Shown here: positions 8,338 to 17,259 of the stretch, piece by piece
How positions within the stretch are numbered: position 1 is the first letter of the stretch
Layout: every line of letters starts with the position of its first letter
Assembly (NCBI RefSeq): GCF_008757455.1
Contig: NZ_VCMV01000003.1
Span: 240,312-304,311, forward strand
Origin: Microvirga brassicacearum
Lineage (GTDB): Bacteria > Pseudomonadota > Alphaproteobacteria > Rhizobiales > Beijerinckiaceae
Length of the DNA stretch: 64,000 nt
Direction of reading: 5' to 3'
The notes under the pieces: generated by a model
Seen by the model: the letters and a program-made list of their open reading frames with translations, nothing else
Databases searched by the model: none
What the model was told of the DNA's origin: nothing
Position numbers and translations under genes: made by a program

Positions 8338-9507
8338 ATGCCCATTATCGATGACCGGTCGCCAAACCGGAATTACCCGATTCCGAATGCGGCGAACGAC
8401 ATGGTCGACGACGTTGTCCGTATCGCTGCAGCAATCAACGGCATAGACGCCGATGTCTACGGCCTGATCTTGGCAGTCGGGCAAAAGGCGGCTATCGAAC
8501 ACACGCACTCGATCGGCCAGATCAATGGCTTGCAGTCGACTTTGGACGATAAGGCAGCGTCCAATCATAGCCACGCTCTTGACGACCTGACGAACGTTGA
8601 CGCGAGCACCGCCACAGGCGGTCAGTTCTTCAAATTTGTCGGTACGGCTTGGCAACCCGCTTCCATCGCGGTCAGCGACGTCGGAAACCTTGAGAGCATT
8701 CTGAACGGAAAGGCTGGCCTAGACGGGTCGTCGGTCATCGTGCCCCAAGGCGACACGGCGGCACGCCCTCCGTCGCCGTCCGGCGCGCGTATTCGTTACA
8801 ACACGCAGCTTGGTTTCTACGAAGGCTGGGGCGGCGGCCAATGGTCCGCGCTGTCGGTAGCGGCGGCGCTTCTCAAAGCACTGGACCTAGCCGATGTGGT
8901 CAACAAGGACGCAGCGTTGGCGAACTTGGGCGCACAGAAGAGCATTCCCGGCAGTATAGACTATTTCCCAAGGACCACTGCGCCGGCCGGTTGGTTGAAA
9001 GCCAATGGTGCGCTGCTCAATAGAACGGCATATCCCGCCCTTTGGAATGAGGCTCAGGTTAGCGGAATGCTCGCAGCCAACGACGCTGCTTGGGCTACGA
9101 ATCCCGGTATGTACTCACCGGGCAACGGAACGACAACGTTTCGCATTCCCGATCTCCGCGGCGAGTTCATTCGCGGCTTTGATGATGGTAGGGGCATCGA
9201 TATCGGCCGCGCGGTCGGGTCAAATCAGGGCCAGACGATCCAGTCGCACAATCACGGTGTCAATGACCCAACCCATGCTCACAGCGTTTACGATCCTGGA
9301 CACTCTCACGGCTACGACCGCTATTCGGCAATAACCAGCACTTCAGGCTCGACCGGCTCAAATCGTGGTTTGGACCATATCGCGACAAGCGCGGCTCTCA
9401 CAGGCATCGCGATTTACGGAGCGGGCACCGGCATCTCTATACAGCATACGGGTAGCCCGGAGACGCGACCGCGAAACGTCGCGCTACTCGCCTGCATCAA
9501 ATACTGA
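8338..9507 (+). CDS. Tail fibre protein with phage tail collar domain
   Basis: The 389-residue product has an N-terminal fibre region with a repeated 'HTHSIGQINGLQSTLDDKA / NHSHALDDLTNV' pattern (residues 55-90), common in trimeric fibres. The C-terminal collar domain begins about residue 205: 'PGSIDYFPRTTAPAGWLKANG', later 'IPDLRGEFIRGFDDGRGIDIGR', and 'HNHGVNDPTHAHSVYDPGHSHG'. The histidine-rich repeats probably bind metal along the fibre axis, as in related long fibres. It would bind the host surface. A DUF4376-like assembly protein follows 9 bases later. Confidence 0.85.
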   Translation: MPIIDDRSPNRNYPIPNAANDMVDDVVRIAAAINGIDADVYGLILAVGQKAAIEHTHSIGQINGLQSTLDDKAASNHSHALDDLTNVDASTATGGQFFKFVGTAWQPASIAVSDVGNLESILNGKAGLDGSSVIVPQGDTAARPPSPSGARIRYNTQLGFYEGWGGGQWSALSVAAALLKALDLADVVNKDAALANLGAQKSIPGSIDYFPRTTAPAGWLKANGALLNRTAYPALWNEAQVSGMLAANDAAWATNPGMYSPGNGTTTFRIPDLRGEFIRGFDDGRGIDIGRAVGSNQGQTIQSHNHGVNDPTHAHSVYDPGHSHGYDRYSAITSTSGSTGSNRGLDHIATSAALTGIAIYGAGTGISIQHTGSPETRPRNVALLACIKY

Positions 9508-9516
9508 GGTCCCGAA

Positions 9517-10086
9517 ATGCCAGCACCGATCTGTTACGGATATTCATCGATTACAGGCGAGTTCACAGGGCTTGTTGCCGCGGACCGGTCGCCGCGTGAG
9601 CCTAACGTGTGGTTGATCCCGGCGTTCACCGTGTCGGTTCCGCCGCCAGTGGTCACGACAGGATTGGTTGCTGTCTGGACCGGCACCAGTTGGACCCTGG
9701 CCCCGAAGCCTTCGGGTGTGCCGGATGAATCCGAGCCACCGACCGACTTGGCGCTTTATGCTGCCTATCGTCGGCAGCAATTCGAGGTGAAGGGATCCAC
9801 CTGGAACGAATGGCTCGTCCACACTGATCGGGAGAGCCAAGGCAAGATTACGGCTGAGGTCTTGGCCATCCAGATCGGTGCGCGTGAGGACGGCGACGGC
9901 TGGAAATTCGCTGACGGAATATTCCGTATGCTGACGAACGCCGAAATGAGTTCTCTCGCCATAGCGGTTCGGAACCACGTTCGAGATGCCTTTGGGCGCG
10001 AAGCATACGCGCTTGCGGCGATCGTAGCCGGCACTGCCACGACACATGCTGATGTTGACGCTTTCTTCGAGGTTGTCGTCGACTAG
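9517..10086 (+). CDS. Tail fibre assembly-like protein (DUF4376-like)
   Basis: The 189-residue product follows the collar fibre gene, the usual place of a fibre assembly chaperone. The N-terminal half has the pattern of fibre-associated small proteins ('[23 protein letters not shown]...[11 protein letters not shown]', then '[11 protein letters not shown]'). The C-terminal half resembles DUF4376 ('[13 protein letters not shown]' and '[17 protein letters not shown]...[22 protein letters not shown]'). Proteins of this type are found beside fibres, where they are thought to assist folding or cap the fibre. It is the last gene before a strong intrinsic terminator. Confidence 0.7.
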   Translation: MPAPICYGYSSITGEFTGLVAADRSPREPNVWLIPAFTVSVPPPVVTTGLVAVWTGTSWTLAPKPSGVPDESEPPTDLALYAAYRRQQFEVKGSTWNEWLVHTDRESQGKITAEVLAIQIGAREDGDGWKFADGIFRMLTNAEMSSLAIAVRNHVRDAFGREAYALAAIVAGTATTHADVDAFFEVVVD

Positions 10087-10138
10087 GGCCTTCAACACGA
10101 AATCTTCCGCCGAGCGGCTTTCCGCAAAGCATCACCCA

Positions 10139-10163
10139 CCCGCTTCTCGGCGGGATTTTTTTT
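10139..10163 (+). terminator. Rho-independent terminator between fibre module and tail sheath
   Basis: A GC-only stem CCCGC/GCGGG (10139-10143 with 10150-10154) and a 6-base loop are followed after one A by eight consecutive T (10156-10163). The sheath ATG is only 20 bases beyond the T run, so there is almost no space for a separate promoter after it. Confidence 0.85.
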
Positions 10164-10183
10164 GCGAAAAACAGGAGAAGGCC

Positions 10184-11680
10184 ATGGCTCTCGTAGTCGG
10201 CATCAAACACGTCCGGGATGAGATCGAAACCTTGCCGGCTTTCGGCGCGGAAATGTCGGTCGCAGGCCTGCTCGTCACCGCTCCGGCGGCCGACGCGGGC
10301 ATCTTCCCGCTCAATACGGCCGTCTTCATAAACTCGAGCGATGCCGCCATGGTCACTGCTCTTGGCGCCACCGGCACGGCGGCAGACGCGGTCGCCGGGA
10401 TCTCTGCCCAACTCGGCGACGACCAGGTCGCCGCGAAGATCGTTATCGTTCGGGTCACTGAGGGATCGACCCCGGCGGAAACGATCGCCAACATGGTCGG
10501 AAGCGAGGCCGCCGGTACGGGCATGTGGGCGTTCCTCGACGCTCCCAACGACCTGTCGGTCACGCCGCGCCTCATCGCTGCGCCTGGCTTCACGGCTCAG
10601 ATGGCTCTCGACGGGATCCTCTCTATCCCGGTCACCACGCCTGGCACCGGCTACACGACGGCTCCCACCGTCGCCATCACGGGCGGCGGCGGCACGGGTG
10701 CGACTGCGACCGCCCAAGTCTCCGGCGGAGCCATCACCGGCTTCACCGTCACCAATCCCGGTTCGGGCTACACGACCGCTCCGACCATCACGCTCACCCC
10801 GGTCGGGGGCGGATCGGGCGGCGCCGCTGGCGTCGCGGTCCGTGGCAACGTCGCCAATGGCCTCATTGCGGGCATCCCGACTGTCCTGAACCGCCTCAAC
10901 GCGGGTTTCATTCCGGATGGTCCGTCGTCGACTCGAGAGGCTTGGCTCGCATGGCGCGAGACGATCCAGAGCAATCGGATCTTCCACCCGACTGTTCAGG
11001 ACGTAAAGGTTCTGGATGCGACCGGCGCGGCAGTCACCCGACCGGCCTCGCCTCGCATGATCGGACAGTATATCCGGCGCGACTTCGAGACGGACGGCGT
11101 TCCGGCTCGTGGCATCGCCAACCAGCCGATCTACGGCATCGTCGGCGTCTCGCGTCCGGTGGCGTTCAACCTCACCGACGACGCGACCGAGGGCCAGGAG
11201 CTTCTCGCCTTCAATGCGGGCATCATTGTAAAGGGCGAGACCGGCGTCGAAAACGCCATTGCTTCCGGAGGCTTTGTCTTCTGGGGAACCGACACGTTGT
11301 CTGAGGATCCGCTCTGGATGTTCGCCCACGTCGTGCGCCTGCGCGACTACATCGAACTCACACAGGTCCAGACCCTCCGCTATTACCTCGGCCGCTACAA
11401 CATCAACGTCGCGACCGTGAACGCGATCCTGAACACGATGACGACGGGTTTGGAGCGGCTCACCGCTCGCGGCTATGTGCTCGACTTCCGCGTCGGGTTC
11501 GAGCCGGACAAGAACAGCCCCGAGGAACTCCGCCTCGGCAATCTTCAGGTCATGTTCCGCGCCGAGGAAGCACCGGTCCTTCGCAAGATCACGATCTCGT
11601 CGCGTCGTTACCGCGCTGCGCTCGACACGCTCGTCCAGAGCGTTGCGACCTCTCTCAGCACCATCGGCACCGCGGCGTAA
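10184..11680 (+). CDS. FI: Phage tail sheath protein FI, with inserted Gly/Thr-rich repeat module
   Basis: The 498-residue product is the contractile sheath subunit. The ATG at 10184 is chosen because CAGGAGAAGG precedes it and family sequence starts there. Sheath hallmarks are 'AAKIVIVRV' near 83-91, '[11 protein letters not shown]' (129-139), '[16 protein letters not shown]' and the C-terminal domain with '[25 protein letters not shown]' to the end. Residues about 141-222 interrupt the usual order with a glycine/threonine-rich segment containing two 'G[TS]GYTTAPT' units and 'GGGGTGATATA'. I read this as an inserted surface module. The tube gene follows after 47 bases. Confidence 0.92.
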   Translation: MALVVGIKHVRDEIETLPAFGAEMSVAGLLVTAPAADAGIFPLNTAVFINSSDAAMVTALGATGTAADAVAGISAQLGDDQVAAKIVIVRVTEGSTPAETIANMVGSEAAGTGMWAFLDAPNDLSVTPRLIAAPGFTAQMALDGILSIPVTTPGTGYTTAPTVAITGGGGTGATATAQVSGGAITGFTVTNPGSGYTTAPTITLTPVGGGSGGAAGVAVRGNVANGLIAGIPTVLNRLNAGFIPDGPSSTREAWLAWRETIQSNRIFHPTVQDVKVLDATGAAVTRPASPRMIGQYIRRDFETDGVPARGIANQPIYGIVGVSRPVAFNLTDDATEGQELLAFNAGIIVKGETGVENAIASGGFVFWGTDTLSEDPLWMFAHVVRLRDYIELTQVQTLRYYLGRYNINVATVNAILNTMTTGLERLTARGYVLDFRVGFEPDKNSPEELRLGNLQVMFRAEEAPVLRKITISSRRYRAALDTLVQSVATSLSTIGTAA

Positions 11681-11727
11681 GCCGCGGACCCTTTCCCTTC
11701 CATTCGATCAGGCTGTAGGAGGCTGAT

Positions 11728-12264
11728 TTGGCGACCCTTTACGAAATGGATGCCGCAAACTTGTTTTGCGATGATCTCGACCCGTCGAACTCGCAATTCC
11801 TTGCACTCGAAGAGGTCCGGATTCCTGCTCTGCAGGAAAAGACGCACGAGCACACCGGTGGCGGTGCCGCGATGACGATGCGAATGGGTATGGCCGTCTT
11901 TGAAGCCCTCGAGCTTACGTTCAAGCTCCGCGGCATCAACCCTGACGTCATGAACAAGATCATGACCCCCGGTCGCTCGCGAAAGAAATACACGATCCTC
12001 GGCAACGTTCGCGACATCGAAGCCGCGACCGAGTTCTCGGCGAAAGTCGTCATTGAGGGGCGCCTCACGAAAGTCGACATGGGCACGTTCTCGCGGGATT
12101 CCGGCATCTCGACTGACTACCAGGTCGACGAGATCACCCACTACGAACTCTGGCTCAACAACCAGGAGAAATATTACATTAACGTCTTCCGCGGGCCTCC
12201 CGGCATCCGCATTGACGGCGCGCCTGTCTACGCCGGCATGGGCCGAAACCTCGGCCTCTCGTAA
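11728..12264 (+). CDS. FII: Phage major tail tube protein FII
   Basis: The 178-residue product forms the inner tube that the sheath drives into the host. It begins with a TTG codon at 11728, supported by AGGAGG six bases upstream and by the family-like N-terminus 'ATLYEMDAANLF'. Conserved tube text includes 'EVRIPALQEKTHEHTGGGA' (about 29-47), 'MTMRMGMAVFEALELTFKLRGI', and 'QVDEITHYELWLNNQEKYYINVFRG'. P2 gpFII is 172 residues. It follows the sheath and precedes the chaperone E, as in P2. Confidence 0.92.
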   Translation: MATLYEMDAANLFCDDLDPSNSQFLALEEVRIPALQEKTHEHTGGGAAMTMRMGMAVFEALELTFKLRGINPDVMNKIMTPGRSRKKYTILGNVRDIEAATEFSAKVVIEGRLTKVDMGTFSRDSGISTDYQVDEITHYELWLNNQEKYYINVFRGPPGIRIDGAPVYAGMGRNLGLS

Positions 12265-12279
12265 TCCAAGGATCACAAA

Positions 12280-12693
12280 ATGGACAACCAGGAAGTCAAT
12301 GGAGCGCCGGCCTTGAAGCCGGCGCCGAAACTGCTCGGCAATCGCAGCAAAAGCGTCCCCCTCACGTACCCCGTCGAGTACGAGGGAAAGGTCTGGCACG
12401 ACATCACGCTCACACGAATGACGGCATCCCAGGTCCGCGATTTCATGCAGGACGTCGTCGAACATGGCGAAAACGCTCATCTGCCCATCTTCGATGCTCC
12501 CAAGGAGGTGATCGACGCACTGGATGCGGACGACATGGCCGCGGTCGATAGGTTGCTCCTTGATTTTTTGCCCCAAAGCTTGCGGGAGGCGGCAGAGCGT
12601 CGCCCCGTCAGTGGCGAGACTACGTCTCCCTCTGTTGCGCCGTCCTCGGAGGCGGCCCCGACGTCTGGGAACACCGAGAGTGGCACGACCTGA
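12280..12693 (+). CDS. E: Tail assembly chaperone E (zero-frame product)
   Basis: The 137-residue product lies between the tube and tape-measure genes, the fixed place of the tail assembly chaperone. The core is 'VPLTYPVEYEGKVWHDITLTRMTASQVRDFM' (25-55), typical of the phage tail assembly chaperone E family (phage P2 gpE, lambda gpG analogue). The last 40 residues are a low-complexity Ser/Thr/Pro tail ('TTSPSVAPSSEAAPTSG'), consistent with translation through a region that mainly serves the other frame. It chaperones the tape measure and is not expected in the virion. AAGGA precedes the ATG. Confidence 0.85.
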   Translation: MDNQEVNGAPALKPAPKLLGNRSKSVPLTYPVEYEGKVWHDITLTRMTASQVRDFMQDVVEHGENAHLPIFDAPKEVIDALDADDMAAVDRLLLDFLPQSLREAAERRPVSGETTSPSVAPSSEAAPTSGNTESGTT

Positions 12694-12791
12694 TCGCCTA
12701 CTACGAGCGCGCTTGCGGTATCGAGAAGACGCGCGCTGACAGGGTTAGACCGGTCATCCTTATGGAATTGAAAAAGAAGGGGAGGCGATAA
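12280..12791 (+). CDS. E': Frameshift product E+E' (-1 frameshift at 12564-12570)
   Basis: A second frame, one base back from gene E, is open from 12564 to the TAA at 12789-12791 and has no good start of its own. A -1 slip on TTTTTTG at 12564-12570 would join the first 97 residues of E to 73 residues of this frame, giving about 170. The added part reads 'QWRDYVSLCCAVLGGGPDVW', then 'HDLIAYYERACGIEK' and a basic end 'LMELKKKGRR'. This resembles E'-type extensions, which recruit the tape measure. The stop is directly followed by the GTG of the tape-measure gene. P2 uses the same heptamer for its E/E' pair. Confidence 0.8.
12564..12570 (+). promoter_or_regulatory. Slippery heptamer T TTT TTG for programmed -1 frameshift
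   Basis: In the reading frame of gene E the codons are GAT TTT TTG CCC, so the heptamer is phased exactly X XXY YYZ. The -1 frame is closed just upstream by stops at 12549 and 12561 and then open for 225 bases. The slip can thus occur only from here onward. No clear downstream pseudoknot was worked out by eye. Confidence 0.8.
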
Positions 12792-15473
12792 GTGGCAAAA
12801 ACCTATCTCGCCCAACTCAAGCTCTCCCTGCAGGACGACCTTAGCGCCGGCGCCAAGAAGGCCGCCGGCGCGATCAACCAGGTCGAGAAGGCGATCGACG
12901 GGCTATCGTCACATGGCGTCAAAGGCGCGCGTGGTCTCAACGTTCTCGACACTACGCTCAAAGCTGCGACGAAGAATGCCCAGGCTTTCGCGAAGGAAGC
13001 CGGGAAGACGATCCGTTGGGGATCTGGTTTCCAATCTCAGGTCGACCGCCTCCGTCTCACGTCCGGCGAGTTCGACAAGCTCCGCCATTCGTGGCGCGCG
13101 CTGCAGTCCGAAATCAAGACCGGCGATGCTTCGTTCAAGACACAGGCTATCCGCCGGTGGCGGAACGACTCGATCGCTTCGATCACGGCAGTTCGAGCGG
13201 CTCAGCACGCGCTCACCGAAGACGGCATCCGTGAGGCGAAGCAGCGCGCGGCCGCCGAGAAGCGGGCGGCTGCAGAGTCGGCAAAGGAACAACTTCGCCT
13301 CGCTCGCGAGGTAGCGAAGGAAAAGGCTCGCCTCGCCAAGGAGGCGACCCGCGCCGACAGGCAGGCCGCACAGGAAACCGCGAAAGTCGCACGCGATGCC
13401 GCGCGAGAGCAGGCGCGCGTCTCCCGCGAAACCGCTCGCGAAGCCATACGCGCGCAGCGGGAGCTTGATCGTGCTCAGCGCGAGCACGGTCGCGGGGCCG
13501 GTGCTATCGGTCGCTCTGTTGTCCGCAACGCAGCTTTCGCGCTTGGTGCCGGAAGCGGAACCTATCTCGCTGGCCGCGCCTTTCGTGCGACGGCTCGGGC
13601 CGGTGGAGAATCGAAGCGCGAGGATGCTCGCGACTACCTCGCCGGTCTGCCGCCTGGTGATACTGCCCGCCTTCGCGCGGCGAGCATGGCGGAGTCGACG
13701 CAATACCCGTCGATCCGCGCGACGGACATGCACAGCGTACTCCGCGAAACCGCGACGACGGCGCTCGGCACGGAAGGCGCGCTCTCGATCTCGCCTGAGC
13801 TTGCCAAGGCGCTCACGATCATTCAGTCGTCGAAGGGCGCCGACGAGGCCGTCAGCCAGCTTGCGGGTTTCATGCGCGGCCTCGACACGCTAGGGAAGAA
13901 CGTCGACGTCTCCCTGGTCACGCGCCTTCTCGACGGCATGGCTCGCGCCGCCGGCGTGCAGGGCATGGAATACAAGCCGCGCGACATGTTCACGTTCGCG
14001 AAGCGGGCGAAGTCCGCTGGTGGCGCTCTCGGAACGGACTTCCTCAATACCGTCCTGCCGTCGCTGATCGCCGACATGGGCCCCGACCGGGTCGGCACCG
14101 CTCTCGCCACGGCGACGTCGAGCCTGATCGGCGGTACGAGCATGGCGGGCCCGAACAAGAAGCGTGGGCAGCGGCAACAGGCTCTCGGCCTGCGCGACGC
14201 CCAAGGCAACTTCCTCAATCGCGACCAGCTTGCCACCGCGCCCCACCTCTATGCGTGGAACACTCTCAAGCCGGCGTTGGAGAAATCGGGCGTCGACATC
14301 ACGAACGACTCGGCAGTCTCCGAGGCGATGAACAAGCTTTTTCCCCAGATGGTCGCGGACGTCTTCACGAAGCTCATCCAGCAGGAAGACCAATACAAGA
14401 TCACGCAAGGCTACCTGGCGCGTGCTCCGGGCACCGCGGCCGCCGGTGAACTTGGATCGAGAGATCCGTTCGTCTCGGCGAAGGGTGTCGTCTCTGCTCT
14501 CGACAATCTCATGGCGGCTCTCACGAGCCCGCTCATGGATCCGGCGATGGCAATGATGAACAACCTCGCCGGCGCTCTCAATGCTATGGCAACGGCCGCC
14601 GCGAGCAATCCGGCGGTGGCGGCGGCAATCGGTGTGGGCACGATTGCTACCGGTGCCGGTGCCGGGTTGCTCGGTTGGAAAGCGATGCAATGGGGTACGC
14701 AAAGCCTCATTGGTGGCGCTGTTGCGGGCGGAGGCGCCGCCGCGTCAACTGTAGCCGTAGCGGAAGTCGCCGCTCCTGCCGCGGCTGCGGCTGCGGTCGG
14801 CATCCTTCCCACGATTGCCCGCTTGGCGGGGCCGCTCGGCATGGGCGGCACGTTGCTCTATGGCGCTGGATCCGCGCTCGCCGAGTCCGGCCAAAAGTAC
14901 GGCGGGATGACCGGGCAGGAGCGGCTCACCGCCACCGGCGGCGGCACGATGCAATCTATGACGGCCGCGATCGCCGAAGATGCCCGTCAGCGCGCGATCG
15001 CCGCTGGCTATGAGATCCCGGAAGGCATCGCGGAGGGAATCAACGCGAACTCTGGCCAGGTCGACGCTGCGTCGCAGTCAATCATGGAACGGATTCGCTC
15101 GTTCTTTTCGGCCGGTGTGAACGTTCCGGTCCGTCCGCAACTCGGCGGCGGCGCGGTGTCCCCGGTCGCCAATCCTGCCGGTCGCGCAAATGGCGGGAAC
15201 GTCTATCCCGGCGGCCTTTACCAGATCAACGAGCATGACAAAGAGTTCTTCCAGCCTGCCGAGCGCGGCCGGATTCTCAACGGCCGTCAGTTGCGCGGAG
15301 GTGACGGAGCCGGCGGAGGAGGCCCTGTCTCTCTCTCGATCAGCCCGACGTTCCACATCAACGGCAACACGGATCCGGACGCAATCGCGTCGATTGTCAT
15401 GGCTCGTATCGAGAGTGAGACCAAGCAACTGCTTCGGGGCATGTTCTCCGACTACGGTTCGGAGATTGCGTAA
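12792..15473 (+). CDS. T: Phage tail tape measure protein T
   Basis: The 893-residue product sets tail length and is ejected with the DNA. It starts with GTG right after the E' stop; GGGGAGG lies upstream. Residues about 140-235 are a highly charged Ala/Arg/Glu coiled coil ('AAEKRAAAESAKEQLRLARE' and similar). The centre has family text such as 'STQYPSIRATDMHSVLRETA'. Residues about 600-700 form several hydrophobic Gly/Ala-rich helices that could insert in the inner membrane. P2 gpT is about 815 residues for a 135 nm tail, so a slightly longer tail is expected. The stop overlaps the ATG of gpU. Confidence 0.92.
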   Translation: MAKTYLAQLKLSLQDDLSAGAKKAAGAINQVEKAIDGLSSHGVKGARGLNVLDTTLKAATKNAQAFAKEAGKTIRWGSGFQSQVDRLRLTSGEFDKLRHSWRALQSEIKTGDASFKTQAIRRWRNDSIASITAVRAAQHALTEDGIREAKQRAAAEKRAAAESAKEQLRLAREVAKEKARLAKEATRADRQAAQETAKVARDAAREQARVSRETAREAIRAQRELDRAQREHGRGAGAIGRSVVRNAAFALGAGSGTYLAGRAFRATARAGGESKREDARDYLAGLPPGDTARLRAASMAESTQYPSIRATDMHSVLRETATTALGTEGALSISPELAKALTIIQSSKGADEAVSQLAGFMRGLDTLGKNVDVSLVTRLLDGMARAAGVQGMEYKPRDMFTFAKRAKSAGGALGTDFLNTVLPSLIADMGPDRVGTALATATSSLIGGTSMAGPNKKRGQRQQALGLRDAQGNFLNRDQLATAPHLYAWNTLKPALEKSGVDITNDSAVSEAMNKLFPQMVADVFTKLIQQEDQYKITQGYLARAPGTAAAGELGSRDPFVSAKGVVSALDNLMAALTSPLMDPAMAMMNNLAGALNAMATAAASNPAVAAAIGVGTIATGAGAGLLGWKAMQWGTQSLIGGAVAGGGAAASTVAVAEVAAPAAAAAAVGILPTIARLAGPLGMGGTLLYGAGSALAESGQKYGGMTGQERLTATGGGTMQSMTAAIAEDARQRAIAAGYEIPEGIAEGINANSGQVDAASQSIMERIRSFFSAGVNVPVRPQLGGGAVSPVANPAGRANGGNVYPGGLYQINEHDKEFFQPAERGRILNGRQLRGGDGAGGGGPVSLSISPTFHINGNTDPDAIASIVMARIESETKQLLRGMFSDYGSEIA

Positions 15474-15904
15474 TGCTCATGATGCTCGGCCCTGTGGCGT
15501 TTGAGATTGCGCCTCTCAATGCCGTTGGGCACTCGCGCTCGGGCGAGTACCCGTTCGCGGAACACGACGTGCTCGGCACCGAACCCGTCTATGAGAACAT
15601 GGGCGGGGGTGGGCGGACCTTTTCGATCAAAGGCATCACCTTTCCGAACAGCCCAGGGTTCACCGGCGGCGCTGCCGCGTTGGACATCATCGAGTCGCTT
15701 CGGCTCTCCGGCACTCCGCAACACCTTCTCCGCGGCGACTTCACGCCGATGGGATGGTTCCTCATTCGCAAGCTCACGCAAGACAGCGAATCGCTAGGGT
15801 TCAACGGAGTCGGCGGGAAGGTTGCTTTCGAGATCTCGCTTACGCAATGCGGCGCCCCTGACTTCGGAGCCTTCGGGTCCATCATCTCTGGGTTCTTCTC
15901 ATGA
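15473..15904 (+). CDS. U: Phage tail completion protein U
   Basis: The 143-residue product matches P2 gpU, which caps the distal or proximal end of the tail tube during assembly. Conserved text includes 'MLMMLGPVAFEIAPLNAVGH' at the start, 'GGGGRTFSIKGITFPN' (39-54) and 'PQHLLRGDFTPMGWFLIRKLTQDSESL' (81-107). It starts at an ATG overlapping the tape-measure stop and ends in an ATGA overlap with gpX. P2 gpU is 159 residues, so the length agrees. Confidence 0.88.
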   Translation: MLMMLGPVAFEIAPLNAVGHSRSGEYPFAEHDVLGTEPVYENMGGGGRTFSIKGITFPNSPGFTGGAAALDIIESLRLSGTPQHLLRGDFTPMGWFLIRKLTQDSESLGFNGVGGKVAFEISLTQCGAPDFGAFGSIISGFFS

Positions 15905-16134
15905 CCACGACCGTCGAAACCTACACAGTCGCGACCGAGGGACTGACGCTGTCTGGCATGGTGTGGCGCCGCTTCAAGAAGCCGATGTTCGGGATGGTCG
16001 AGCGGATCCTCGCCATGAACCAAAACCTCGCGTCGGTCGGACCTTACCTCCCGGTCGGCACGAAGGTCTCAATCCCGATTGATCCGCCGTCGACGGATGT
16101 CCTCTCTCGCCCTGTTGTCCAACTCTGGGATTGA
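15901..16134 (+). CDS. X: Phage tail protein X (LysM-like)
   Basis: The 77-residue product matches the small LysM-related gpX family ('TYTVATEGLTLSGMVWRRFK', then 'RILAMNQNLASVGPYLPVGTKVSIP'). P2 gpX is 67 residues. It is needed for tail assembly and sits between U and D as in P2. The start overlaps the U stop by four bases, and only three bases separate it from gpD. Confidence 0.88.
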   Translation: MTTTVETYTVATEGLTLSGMVWRRFKKPMFGMVERILAMNQNLASVGPYLPVGTKVSIPIDPPSTDVLSRPVVQLWD

Positions 16135-16137
16135 TCC

Positions 16138-17241
16138 ATGCCCTTTCGCGAACCGGCGTACCGAGTCGATATCAACGGCACGGACTACACCGATCGCTTC
16201 AAACCGCTCGTCAAGAACATTGAGGTCACTGATAAGGACGGGCTCACGTCCGACACTTGCTCGATCACTCTCGCCGATGTCGACGGACAGATCGCCATGC
16301 CGAAGGGTGGCGACAAGATGCAAGTGCATCTCGGACACGTAGGGCAGGGCATCGGCTTGGTTTTCTCCGGCACCATCGACGAGGTCCGTTCAACCGGCAC
16401 CCGCGGCGGCGGCCGTGAGCTTCGGATCTCGGCAAAAGGCGTCGACGCAGCCGGCAAGGCCAAAGAGCCGCAACAGAAGCACAAAGATGACGCCACGTTC
16501 GGCGACGTCGCGAAGGAATGGGCGAAGGAGGCCGGGCTCGAGGCCGTCATCTCCGAGAACCTTGCCTCGATCAAGGATGATTATTGGGCGATGCAGGGCG
16601 AGAGCTTCATCGCCTGGGGGCAGCGCGTCGCGCGTGAGATCGGCGCTACGTTCAAGATCCAAGACGGTAAGGCGATGTTCGTCGAGACCAACGGCGGCAA
16701 GTCTGCCTCCGGCAAGGATCTCCCGACGATCAACGCGACTTGGGGCGACAACCTTCTCCAATGGGATGTCTCGCCGGTTCTGCTTCGGCCGCGCCACAAG
16801 ACGGTGAGGGTCGAGTTCTACGACTCGAAGCGAGCGAAGATCCGAACCAAGGATGTTGAGGTCGATTCGGACGGTACGTCAGCGGAGTTTCAGACCCGCA
16901 TCCAGGCTCCGGACGAGAAGAACGCGGAACGACGCGCGCAGGCTGGAAAGAAGCGAGTTGAGCGCAACTCGGGCGAGGGCTCGGTCACCATCCTCGGCAC
17001 CGCCGACGCGAAGCCGGAAGGCAATTGCATCATCTCCGGAGCGCGACCCGGCGTCGACGGCACCTACCGCATCGAAGGCGTGAAGCACACCCTCTCGAAG
17101 CGGAGCGGATACACCGTCCAACTGGATTTGAAACAGCCGCAGAACGATGCCGGGAAGGATAGTCGGACCAAGACGGGTTCGGCTCGATCTAACTCGAGCA
17201 ATGTTGAGGCCGGCTCCGTGCCGTCATCGAATATCGGCTAG
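16138..17241 (+). CDS. D: Phage tail hub protein D (late control gene D protein)
   Basis: The 367-residue product matches gpD/gp27-type hub proteins that sit between the tube and the spike. Typical features are 'SDTCSITLADVDGQIAMPKGGDKMQVHLGH' region in the N-terminal domain and 'AGLEAVISENLASIKDDYWAMQGESFIAWGQRVA' in the middle. Near the C-terminus is 'GTADAKPEGNCIISGARPGVDGTYRIEGVKHTLSKRSGY'. P2 gpD is 387 residues. The last 40 residues are polar and probably disordered. It closes the P2-like tail block; the next genes are a second set of fibres. Confidence 0.9.
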   Translation: MPFREPAYRVDINGTDYTDRFKPLVKNIEVTDKDGLTSDTCSITLADVDGQIAMPKGGDKMQVHLGHVGQGIGLVFSGTIDEVRSTGTRGGGRELRISAKGVDAAGKAKEPQQKHKDDATFGDVAKEWAKEAGLEAVISENLASIKDDYWAMQGESFIAWGQRVAREIGATFKIQDGKAMFVETNGGKSASGKDLPTINATWGDNLLQWDVSPVLLRPRHKTVRVEFYDSKRAKIRTKDVEVDSDGTSAEFQTRIQAPDEKNAERRAQAGKKRVERNSGEGSVTILGTADAKPEGNCIISGARPGVDGTYRIEGVKHTLSKRSGYTVQLDLKQPQNDAGKDSRTKTGSARSNSSNVEAGSVPSSNIG

Positions 17242-17259
17242 AGCCGCAAGGGAAAAACG

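Noticed and set aside
12571..12577. C CCC AAA as an alternative slippery heptamer
   Set aside because: It is not in the X XXY YYZ phase of gene E; TTTTTTG just upstream is.
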